Below, one piece after another: positions 1 through 7,117 of a stretch of 64,000 bases of DNA. Below the pieces are notes generated by a model, which had not been told where the DNA came from, ran no database searches, and saw only the letters and a program-made list of their open reading frames with translations. The DNA is from Bacteroides neonati (GTDB taxonomy: Bacteria > Bacteroidota > Bacteroidia > Bacteroidales > Bacteroidaceae). Position 1 is the first letter of the stretch. Each line of letters begins with the position of its first letter. A program made the position numbers and the translations under genes. Location: contig NZ_HG726029.1 of NCBI RefSeq assembly GCF_000499785.1, positions 48,001 through 112,000 of the forward strand. Direction: 5' to 3'.

Positions 1-24
1 AGAACCAACGAATTGACTGTACTG

Positions 25-468
25 ATGGAAAAGAAACCAAGAGAAATCATCGTATCGGGAAAAGAGATTTACAGACTTATCCCTCAACGTCCGCCTATGG
101 TCATGGTCGATGCCTTCTACGGATTCGACGGTGACAAATCCTTGACCGGATTGACCATAGAAGCCGACAATCTGTTTTGCCAAACCGGACAGCTTCAGGA
201 GTCGGGTATCATCGAGCACATCGCCCAGTCGGCTGCCGTGCGCGTTGGCTACCTGTACATCCAACGCAATGAACCGATTCCGCTGGGTTTTATCGGTTCG
301 ATAGATCAATTAACCATTCACGCCCTGCCAGCTGTCGATAAGGTATTGGCAACCGAAATCAGTATAGTGCAAGAGGTAGGCGACATCACCCTCATTGCCG
401 TACGTGTGTGCAGTGCCGGGCAGCTGATTGCCGAGGGACGTATGAAGATATTTTTAAAGAAAGAATGA
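25..468 (+). CDS. Hotdog-fold 3-hydroxyacyl-ACP dehydratase of an aryl-polyene-like cluster
   Basis: This protein of about 147 residues resembles the FabZ/FabA-like dehydratases of aryl polyene and flexirubin clusters, which dehydrate 3-hydroxyacyl-ACP during polyene chain growth. Visible features are the IPQRPPMVMVD segment near the N-terminus, typical of these hotdog proteins, and an IEHIAQSAAVRVGY helix in the middle. ATG at 25 is chosen. A TTG at 13 is in frame, but a TGA at 14-16 could end an upstream gene, which would suit the ATG. The stop overlaps the ATG of the next gene (ATGA at 465-468), so the two are translationally coupled. The family call is firm; the exact role in the pathway is inferred from neighbours. 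Confidence 0.8.
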   Translation: MEKKPREIIVSGKEIYRLIPQRPPMVMVDAFYGFDGDKSLTGLTIEADNLFCQTGQLQESGIIEHIAQSAAVRVGYLYIQRNEPIPLGFIGSIDQLTIHALPAVDKVLATEISIVQEVGDITLIAVRVCSAGQLIAEGRMKIFLKKE

Positions 469-908
469 GAAGAAAAAAAACAGTCCAACCCGCAGCGCTG
501 ACCGACCGCACTTCACTGCGCGTGCGCTTCAGTGAGGTAGACTCCATGCAGATAGTGTGGCACGGCGAATACGTGCGCTACTTTGAGGATGGACGCGAAG
601 CATTCGGCCGACGCTACGGACTTGACTATATGAGCATCTACCGGGAGGGATTTATGGTTCCTATCGTCGACCTCGCCTGCCAGTTCAAGCAGCCGCTGTC
701 TTTCGGCGAAGAGGCCATTGTCGAAACACGTTATATAGCCTGCGATGCAGCCAAGATACAGTTTGAATATACCATCTATCGTGCTTCCGATCAACGCATC
801 GTTGCTACCGGCAGCACTACGCAGGTGTTTCTCAACGCAGCTAAAGAACTCGAATTGGTGAACCCGCCATTTTACCAAAACTGGAAAAAGAGATGGAACA
901 TCCTTTGA
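465..908 (+). CDS. Acyl-CoA/ACP thioesterase, 4-hydroxybenzoyl-CoA thioesterase (YbgC) family
   Basis: This 147-residue hotdog thioesterase probably hydrolyses acyl thioesters of the polyene pathway (ApeK-like role, inferred). The conserved start of the family is clear: RVRFSEVDSMQIVWHGEYVRYFEDGREAF, given here as RVRFSEVDSMQIVWHGEY followed by VRYFEDGREAF, where the Asp in the EVD segment and the following W-H-x-x-Y are the usual active-site region. ATG at 465 is chosen because it overlaps the preceding stop in an ATGA junction; reading further upstream would run inside the dehydratase gene. It overlaps the next gene by 16 bases. Confidence 0.82.
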   Translation: MRRKKTVQPAALTDRTSLRVRFSEVDSMQIVWHGEYVRYFEDGREAFGRRYGLDYMSIYREGFMVPIVDLACQFKQPLSFGEEAIVETRYIACDAAKIQFEYTIYRASDQRIVATGSTTQVFLNAAKELELVNPPFYQNWKKRWNIL

Positions 909-2692
909 ATGTACACATTGTTGCCGATGCCCTGATTAGCTCACTGGGCTTTGGTACGAGCGAGAACGTATCTGCCATTCGCAGCTACCGTACCGTTCGC
1001 CCGGCTGTTATCGACCCGCTCCGACTGCAACAGGCAGCCGCAGCAGCAGGCATACCGGAGGATCACTTCACGCGCCTGGAGCAACTGTTCATCCTCACCA
1101 TCGGGCAGGTAGCCGAACAGGCAGGTATCAACCTGCGCAATCCCGGTTGTGCCATCCTCCTCTCTACCACCAAAGGAAACATCGACCTATTGGCAGGCCA
1201 CACCGACGACACGCCCAGTAAGCGGCTCTTCCTAGGCGAAATGGGGCAACGGATCGGTCGTTATTTCGGTGCGGAGAAGCGAACGGAGGTACTCTCAAAC
1301 GCTTGCATCTCGGGCGTATCAGCCCTCATCGTAGCCAAACGATGGATTGAGACGGGGCGATATACCGATGTCGTTGTCGCGGGAGGCGATTTGCTGTCAC
1401 CCTTTATCACCAGTGGATTTCAATCGTTCAAATCGATCAGCGAAAACCTCTGCCGTCCTTACGACTCACAAAGAGACGGATTAAACTTGGGTGAAGCCTG
1501 CGGAGCCATCTTACTCAGTCACCGCGGCACCACGAACGACGTATTACTTACAGGCGGAGGCATCAGCAACGATGCCAATCATATTTCGGGTCCGTCGCGT
1601 ACAGGCGATGGCTTATCTATCGCCATCTGCCAGGCGATGCGGGAGGCAAACGTAACACCGCAAGAAGTCAGCTTTATCAACGCACATGGCACTGCCACCT
1701 TATACAACGACGAAATGGAGTCGAAAGCGATTCACCTCGCAGGACTCGAAGCTGTACCGGTGCATAGCCTGAAGCCCTACTTCGGCCATACACTGGGAGC
1801 ATCGGGGGTGATCGAAACCATTATCAGCCTGCACCAGCTGCGAGAAGGCATACTGTTCGGCACCTACGGATACGAGTCACTCGGCGTACCCATGCCCATT
1901 GAGGTAAGTGCCACACACCGCCACTTGTCGATGCAGCACTGTATCAAAACCGCCTCGGGCTTCGGTGGGTGCAACGCAGCCATCGTGTTATCACTGCCCC
2001 AGCATTTGCCAGCACCCGCAACCGACAAAGAGCGTACCCCCGAGAGCGTTTCGGAAGCATGCGCGAAGGTAGCACCCCGTCAGGAGATTCGACTCACCGC
2101 TACAGTAACCATCGAGCAAAGCAAGGTAAGCATCGAACAAAGCAGGGTAAACGTAGGTCAAAACAAAGTAAATATAGAGCCGGAGATAGTATTCTCCTCT
2201 GCCGAAACGGACTTCGGACGCTTCATCCGCGAAGCTTTCAAGCACTTGGGCGAAAGCAATATGAAGTTCTACAAGATGGACGATCTCTGCAAGCTGGGCT
2301 ACGTAGCTGCCGGGTACCTGTTGAAGCAGGCCACCACCACTTTGCTGCCACAAGAAACGGGCATCGTGCTGGCCAATGCATCAGCATCACTCGATACAGA
2401 CCTCAAACACCAGACGCTCATCGACAGTGGGGGGAACGAAGCAGCCAGTCCGGCGGTTTTCGTTTATACGCTGCCCAATGTGGTGGCGGGCGAGATTTGC
2501 ATCCGTCATAAAATACAAGGCGAAAACACCTTCTTTATTGCGCCTCAGTACGATGCTACCCGTTTGGAACAGTATGCCCGCATAGCAATGACCGATGGCG
2601 GGCTGAAACGATGTGTGGTAGGATGGTGCGAACTCTTACAAGGCAACTACCGGGCAACGTTCAACCTATTGGAAACTTATTCGGAATCATAA
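893..2692 (+). CDS. Beta-ketoacyl-ACP synthase fused to a degenerate ketosynthase-like C-terminal domain
   Basis: This 599-residue protein is much longer than the usual 400-420 of FabF-type ketosynthases. Residues 1-375 form a complete condensing enzyme with a Cys-His-His triad: C138 in SNACISG, H265 in NAHGTAT and H299 in FGHTLGASG. A hydrophilic linker follows, which contains four seven-residue repeats at 405-432 (VTIEQSK, VSIEQSR, VNVGQNK, VNIEPEI). The last 165 residues look like the first half of a second ketosynthase: they include AGEICIRHKIQGENTFFIA, which aligns with the FabF region before the nucleophile, but the catalytic cysteine is absent. It probably elongates the polyene chain, with the C-terminal part structural or involved in partner binding (inference). 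It sits between the thioesterase and the ACP. Confidence 0.8.
   Translation: MEHPLNVHIVADALISSLGFGTSENVSAIRSYRTVRPAVIDPLRLQQAAAAAGIPEDHFTRLEQLFILTIGQVAEQAGINLRNPGCAILLSTTKGNIDLLAGHTDDTPSKRLFLGEMGQRIGRYFGAEKRTEVLSNACISGVSALIVAKRWIETGRYTDVVVAGGDLLSPFITSGFQSFKSISENLCRPYDSQRDGLNLGEACGAILLSHRGTTNDVLLTGGGISNDANHISGPSRTGDGLSIAICQAMREANVTPQEVSFINAHGTATLYNDEMESKAIHLAGLEAVPVHSLKPYFGHTLGASGVIETIISLHQLREGILFGTYGYESLGVPMPIEVSATHRHLSMQHCIKTASGFGGCNAAIVLSLPQHLPAPATDKERTPESVSEACAKVAPRQEIRLTATVTIEQSKVSIEQSRVNVGQNKVNIEPEIVFSSAETDFGRFIREAFKHLGESNMKFYKMDDLCKLGYVAAGYLLKQATTTLLPQETGIVLANASASLDTDLKHQTLIDSGGNEAASPAVFVYTLPNVVAGEICIRHKIQGENTFFIAPQYDATRLEQYARIAMTDGGLKRCVVGWCELLQGNYRATFNLLETYSES
2105..2188 (+). repeat. 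Four tandem 21-bp units coding for a heptapeptide repeat
   Basis: Four consecutive 21-base units start at 2105, 2126, 2147 and 2168, each beginning with GTA. Units 1 and 2 are the most alike and unit 4 the most diverged. They encode heptapeptides in the linker of the ketosynthase fusion. Because 21 is a multiple of three, gain or loss of a unit would change linker length without breaking the frame. Confidence 0.8.
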
Positions 2693-2720
2693 CTAATCAT
2701 TCTCATAAAACAAAAAACAG

Positions 2721-2978
2721 ATGGAAACATTAATACAGAAATTAAAAGAAGAACTGATCGCAGAACTAAACCTCGAAGAGATTACGCCCGACGATATTGA
2801 CGCCGAAGCTCCCCTCTTCGGAGACGAAGGGTTGGGACTCGACTCGATCGATGCTCTTGAGATCATCCTCATTCTCGAACGTAGCTACGGTATTAAAATA
2901 GAGAAACCTTCGGAGGGTAAATCAATCTTCTATTCCGTGCGCACACTGGCGGATTACATCAGCGCACACCAAAAGTAA
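2721..2978 (+). CDS. Acyl carrier protein
   Basis: This 85-residue acidic protein has the phosphopantetheine attachment motif GLDSIDALE with Ser42 as the modified residue. It is preceded by the acidic EITPDDIDAEAPLFGDEGLG segment usual for dedicated ACPs of aryl polyene clusters. It presumably carries the growing polyene between the flanking ketosynthases and the dehydratase and is distinct from the housekeeping fatty-acid ACP. The stop TAA overlaps the ATG of the next ketosynthase by one base (TAATG). Confidence 0.9.
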   Translation: METLIQKLKEELIAELNLEEITPDDIDAEAPLFGDEGLGLDSIDALEIILILERSYGIKIEKPSEGKSIFYSVRTLADYISAHQK

Positions 2979-4168
2979 TGAACATATACGTAACCGGAAT
3001 AGGGGTTGTTTCCGCCATCGGGCTGAACGTCAGGGAGAACATAGCTGCCTTGCGTAGTTGCCAACATGGCATGGGGGCTGTTTCGCTCTTTGCCACAGGA
3101 CTCGATGTGCCGGTAGCCGAAGTGAAGCGAAGCAATGACGAGCTGAAGCAACTGCTGGAACTCGACGCCAAACGCACCTATTCGCGCACGGCACTACTCG
3201 GAATACTGGCTGCCCGCGAAGCAGCAAGCGATGCAGGGATAGCGGTCGACCGACTACGCATCGGACTGATCTCGTCCACTTCGGTGGGAGGGATGGATCG
3301 GAGCGAAGAGTTTTACAAAACCTTCAAGACCGATCACAGCCGCGGCCGGCTACGCAATGTGATAGCCCACGATTGTGGAGCTAGCACCGAACAGATTGCT
3401 GCCGATCTGGGTGTACAGGGAATGGTGACCACCATCAGTACCGCCTGCTCGTCGGCTGCCAATGCCATCATGCTGGGTGCACGGCTCATTCGTCAGGGGC
3501 GGCTCGATGCCGTCGTTGTAGGAGGTACCGACGCCTTGTGCCGATTTACCTTAAACGGCTTTCAGGCATTGATGATTCTGGACAAGGAGCATTGCCGCCC
3601 GTTTGATGAGTCGCGGGCAGGGCTCAATTTAGGCGAAGGAGCGGGATACCTCGTGCTGCAAGCCGAATCCACCCTGCGCCGTACCCCCTATTGCCAACTA
3701 AGCGGATGGGCCAACACCAACGACGCATATCACCAAACAGGCAGTTCGCCCGATGGCGAGGGAGCGTATCTGTCGATGTCACAAGCATTGGCTACCGCCC
3801 GCATCACCCCGCAAGAGGTCGGCTACATCAATGTGCACGGCACAGGAACACCCAGCAACGACGCCTCCGAAGGGCGGGCGATTCAACGCCTTTTCGGCAA
3901 CTGTCCGCCACTGTTCAGCTCAGTGAAACCGTTTATCGGGCACACCTTGGGAGCATCGGAAGGCATCGAAGCGGTTTACTCCGTACTTTCGGCACAGCAG
4001 GGATATGTTTATCCGAATCTAAACTTCGCCTGCCCCATCGAGGAACTCGGCTTACGACCCGTTACCGAATTTCAGGAACATCTCCCCTTGCGGCACGTAC
4101 TCTCGAACTCGTTCGGCTTTGGTGGAAACAACTCATCACTCGTCTTCTCACGTTTAACCGATCAATGA
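2978..4168 (+). CDS. Beta-ketoacyl-ACP synthase (FabF-type)
   Basis: This 396-residue condensing enzyme has the full triad: C157 in STACSSAANAI, H287 in NVHGTGTPSNDA and H322 in FIGHTLGASEG. The C-terminal glycine-rich NSFGFGGNNSSLVF is also typical. It is a second, stand-alone active ketosynthase beside the fused one, as in aryl polyene clusters where a ketosynthase pairs with a chain-length factor. The next gene encodes such a partner and overlaps the stop codon in an ATGA junction, which supports a heterodimer (inference). Confidence 0.9.
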   Translation: MNIYVTGIGVVSAIGLNVRENIAALRSCQHGMGAVSLFATGLDVPVAEVKRSNDELKQLLELDAKRTYSRTALLGILAAREAASDAGIAVDRLRIGLISSTSVGGMDRSEEFYKTFKTDHSRGRLRNVIAHDCGASTEQIAADLGVQGMVTTISTACSSAANAIMLGARLIRQGRLDAVVVGGTDALCRFTLNGFQALMILDKEHCRPFDESRAGLNLGEGAGYLVLQAESTLRRTPYCQLSGWANTNDAYHQTGSSPDGEGAYLSMSQALATARITPQEVGYINVHGTGTPSNDASEGRAIQRLFGNCPPLFSSVKPFIGHTLGASEGIEAVYSVLSAQQGYVYPNLNFACPIEELGLRPVTEFQEHLPLRHVLSNSFGFGGNNSSLVFSRLTDQ

Positions 4169-5136
4169 TGCAACCAGTCTATATCAATCACATCGCTTCC
4201 ATCCATCCCGATGGAAAACGGATCGAATCCGAAAGCGGCCGGTATTACCTCGCGGCTTGCGAACCCGATTACAAAGCGGTCATCGCGAACCCCACGCTGC
4301 GCCGCCGCATGAGCCGTATCGTTAAGATGGGAGTAGCCTGCGGACTGCAATGCCTCGACGATATCCACACCGAACAGATAGGTGCTGTCATTACAGCCAC
4401 CGGCTGGGGCTGCCTCGCCGATACGGAGAAGTTTTTATCCTCGTTGATCGACAACGATGAACGAATGATAACCCCCACTCCTTTCATTCAGTCTACCTTC
4501 AACACCATCGGTGCACAGATTGCCTTGATACGACAAATCCATGCGTATAACATGACCTATGCACATCGCGGCCTCAGCTTCGAAAGCGCCTTAACAGATG
4601 CGTTGATGCGGATAGACGAGGGCGACGAACAAGTGTTACTGGGTTCCGTAGACGAGATAACGCCTGCCAGCCACGCCGTGCAGCAGCGCTTGGGCTTACT
4701 CAAAGGCAACATCACGGCAGGCGAGGGTGCTCATTTCTTCCTGTTAGGTAAAGAACCGGTCAACCGATATGTACCTATCATAAGCGACGTGGAAACCTTC
4801 ATCGGCCTTCACCCTGCCGACGAAGTGAGTAAGCGGATCACCGCTTTCCTCGACAGAAACGGGTTGCAAAGTAGCCACATCGACTGTTTGGTGACGGGAA
4901 AGAACGGATGTGCCGCGCAAGACGCCATCTACGCAACCCTCGAAGAGCAGCTCTTTCCGCAGGCTGCGCACACTACCTTCAAAGAGAGCTGCGGCGAATA
5001 TCCTACCGCTTCTGCCTATGCACTCTTTCGCGTGGCGCAAGATTGCATAGACGGCACGCACAGCGGCAGAATCGTATTGATATACAACCACTATCAGTCA
5101 GTGAACCACTCGCTGATACTTATCCGAAAGCCATGA
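4165..5136 (+). CDS. Chain-length-factor-like ketosynthase homologue without catalytic cysteine
   Basis: This 323-residue protein resembles the N-terminal domain of ketosynthases: GVACGLQCLDD, ATGWGCLADTEKFL, then TPTPFIQSTFNTIGAQIAL. No S/T-A-C-S/A nucleophile motif and no HGT motif are present, so catalysis is unlikely. It resembles the ApeC/CLF-like proteins that partner an active ketosynthase and set product length (family knowledge; assignment inferred from context). The start is ATGATG at 4165, overlapping the previous TGA at 4166-4168; an open frame continues upstream, but only as a shadow of the preceding ketosynthase gene. It overlaps the next gene in another ATGA junction. Confidence 0.78.
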   Translation: MMQPVYINHIASIHPDGKRIESESGRYYLAACEPDYKAVIANPTLRRRMSRIVKMGVACGLQCLDDIHTEQIGAVITATGWGCLADTEKFLSSLIDNDERMITPTPFIQSTFNTIGAQIALIRQIHAYNMTYAHRGLSFESALTDALMRIDEGDEQVLLGSVDEITPASHAVQQRLGLLKGNITAGEGAHFFLLGKEPVNRYVPIISDVETFIGLHPADEVSKRITAFLDRNGLQSSHIDCLVTGKNGCAAQDAIYATLEEQLFPQAAHTTFKESCGEYPTASAYALFRVAQDCIDGTHSGRIVLIYNHYQSVNHSLILIRKP

Positions 5137-5801
5137 TTGCAACTACTCTTTTCATCATTGCCCTCGTTTTTCTCTTCTATGCTTCGTACAATATCCGTTC
5201 GGGCATTTACCTCCGCACGTTCTACCGAAAGCGTACACAAGAGAAAATAGTTGCTCTAACCTTCGACGACGGCCCCGACGAGGCGCAGACACCGCGTGTG
5301 CTCGACGTGCTCCAAGCGCATCAGGCCACAGCCAGCTTCTTTTGCATCGGCCGGAAGGTAAAAGGAAACGAAGCGTTACTCCGCCGAATGGTTGCCGAAG
5401 GACACCTGATCGGCAACCACTCTCACAGCCATGCCAATCTCTTTCCGCTGTTTTCGCTACGAAAGATGAAGCAAGATCTCGCAACCTGTACCCAAGCATT
5501 GGAAGAGGTCACTTCACAGCCGATCAAATACTTTCGTCCCCCTTTCGGAGTGACGAACCCAACCATCGCCCGTGCCATTCGCCAAGCGGGGTATACACCC
5601 ATCGGATGGAACATCCGTTCGCTCGACACCTGTACAGCCTCACCTGCGAAAGTAGTCAAGCGCATCGAAAGGCAGTTACAGCCCGGATCTGTTATCCTGC
5701 TCCACGACCGAATGCCGCACTGTGCCGAAATAGTGACCCTCTTGTTGGAACTCCTCCGCAAAAAGGGATACACGATTGTCCGTTTGGACAGCATGCTCTA
5801 A
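5133..5801 (+). CDS. Polysaccharide deacetylase (NodB homology) family protein
   Basis: This 222-residue protein has one N-terminal membrane segment (TTLFIIALVFLFYASYNI) followed by a NodB domain. Motifs visible in order are TFDDGPD around residues 43-49 (catalytic Asp and metal Asp), GNHSHSHANL (metal histidines), RPPFG and LLHDRM. It should be a metal-dependent deacetylase of an acetylated sugar or related substrate, anchored in the inner membrane with its domain outside. Its place inside the polyene operon, with the start overlapping the preceding stop (5133-5136), suggests a role in modifying or placing the product, but the substrate cannot be read from sequence. Confidence 0.82.
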   Translation: MIATTLFIIALVFLFYASYNIRSGIYLRTFYRKRTQEKIVALTFDDGPDEAQTPRVLDVLQAHQATASFFCIGRKVKGNEALLRRMVAEGHLIGNHSHSHANLFPLFSLRKMKQDLATCTQALEEVTSQPIKYFRPPFGVTNPTIARAIRQAGYTPIGWNIRSLDTCTASPAKVVKRIERQLQPGSVILLHDRMPHCAEIVTLLLELLRKKGYTIVRLDSML

Positions 5802-5819
5802 TTTAATCCTCAAAACGAT

Positions 5820-6458
5820 ATGAAGCAGAAACAAATACTCTCCCTACTCCTACTACTTTGCGCTGCATTGCCCATGCAGGCACAGTCCATGAAGAAACTT
5901 CAAAACAAAGCACAATTTGAAGAGCGTCTGGCTCGTGAGGCACAAACAACGCAGTCTATCGAAAGTGACTTTACGCAAGAGAAGTTTCTCGACGTGTTCA
6001 ATGAGAAGATTGTTTCGAAAGGGAAGTTTTACTACCGGAAGAGCAACCAGATATGCATGGAGTATGCCCGCCCGATGAACTACCTGATCGTGATCAACGG
6101 CAGTAAACTTAAAATTGTGGCCGACGGCAAGAAGAGCATCATGCAACTCAATTCCAACAAGATGATGAATGAGATGCAAGATATGCTGACCGCCTGTATG
6201 GTAGGTGACTTGTCGAAGATGTCGGGCAACTACCAGCTGGAGTATTTTGAAGACGCTCGCCAATACCTCGTCAAGATCAAGCCAACGAGCAAAGCCGTGC
6301 AAGCTTATATGGCAAACATCGAGATATACCTTGACAAAAAAGACCTGTCGGTAAACAGGCTCCGCCTCAACGAAACGGCAACGAACTATACCGAATATGA
6401 GTTCCACAACAAACGATTCAACACTTTGAAAGATGAAACAAAATTTTCTGTTCGTTAG
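5820..6458 (+). CDS. LolA-like outer-membrane lipoprotein carrier protein
   Basis: This 212-residue secreted protein has a signal peptide ending near LPMQAQS. The mature part resembles LolA: an N-terminal helix with LAREAQTTQSIESDFTQEK, then KGKFYYRKSNQICMEYARP and beta-strand rich sequence. LolA-like proteins in aryl polyene clusters (ApeL type) are thought to carry the lipid product across the periplasm, and that role fits here. The C-terminal end overlaps the next lipoprotein gene by 26 bases. The chromosomal LolA for lipoproteins would be expected elsewhere. Confidence 0.8.
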   Translation: MKQKQILSLLLLLCAALPMQAQSMKKLQNKAQFEERLAREAQTTQSIESDFTQEKFLDVFNEKIVSKGKFYYRKSNQICMEYARPMNYLIVINGSKLKIVADGKKSIMQLNSNKMMNEMQDMLTACMVGDLSKMSGNYQLEYFEDARQYLVKIKPTSKAVQAYMANIEIYLDKKDLSVNRLRLNETATNYTEYEFHNKRFNTLKDETKFSVR

Positions 6459-6939
6459 CCTGCTCGCCGTCATACTATTTGCCTGCACCTCCTGCGCCCG
6501 GAACCTCACCGAGAGCAAGGCTTCGCTCCCTCCCATCATCCGGGTCGATACCACCTCGCAGCGGTACAACCTTCAGTTCGACTTCATGAAGCACCACTTC
6601 AGCGGCTTGTTCATTGTTCGCCGACTGCCCAACGATGAGATTCGCATGCTCGCCTCCACGTATTTCGGGCTGAGCCTGTTCGATTTCTCTCTGCGCAACG
6701 ACACGTTCGTTGTGAACAGTTGCATCGAACCGATGCGGAATGAAAAGATACTCCGCCTGCTCGAAGCAGACTTCAAGAACCTTTTTCTGGCAAAGAATAA
6801 CTTACGAACCGTAAAAAGCGTCCCGGCTTTGAAAAGCGAGCCGGTGGGCGCGGTTTCGGTAAATCCATCTTTTCTCTTTCAACAGAAGGCGCAGAACGAG
6901 CCCAACACATTGAAATCCGCCATCCATGGCTCCGGCTGA
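6433..6939 (+). CDS. Small lipoprotein at the end of the polyene-like cluster
   Basis: This 168-residue protein begins with a signal peptide and a lipobox-like LFAC (cysteine at about residue 18), followed by TSC. Its mature part has alternating hydrophobic stretches (FSGLFIVRRLPNDEIRMLA, then TYFGLSLFDFSL) and resembles the small DUF3261-type lipoproteins found beside LolA-like genes in aryl polyene clusters; this is a resemblance only. It overlaps the LolA-like gene by 26 bases and ends the operon, so a partner role in handing the product to the outer membrane is inferred. The C-terminal 40 residues look disordered. Confidence 0.7.
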   Translation: MKQNFLFVSLLAVILFACTSCARNLTESKASLPPIIRVDTTSQRYNLQFDFMKHHFSGLFIVRRLPNDEIRMLASTYFGLSLFDFSLRNDTFVVNSCIEPMRNEKILRLLEADFKNLFLAKNNLRTVKSVPALKSEPVGAVSVNPSFLFQQKAQNEPNTLKSAIHGSG

Positions 6940-7117
6940 AGATGCAGTTGGATGAATTGCCACCTCACTAACCTTGCCAAGTTCAATCCTGCCCTTATCG
7001 AAATATTTTCGTCTCTTCTCCATACACTTCCGGTTTTTTTCGTACTTTTACAGCTTGTTGGGAAGAAGTATCCTTTTCCCAATCCTGAGCGAAGAAAAAG
7101 AAAAAACAATATATAAA

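Noticed and set aside
3691..4164. Upstream extension of the CLF-like gene to 3691
   Set aside because: The extension lies wholly inside the ketosynthase gene in another frame and has Arg/Thr-rich shadow composition. ATG at 4165 gives the family start.
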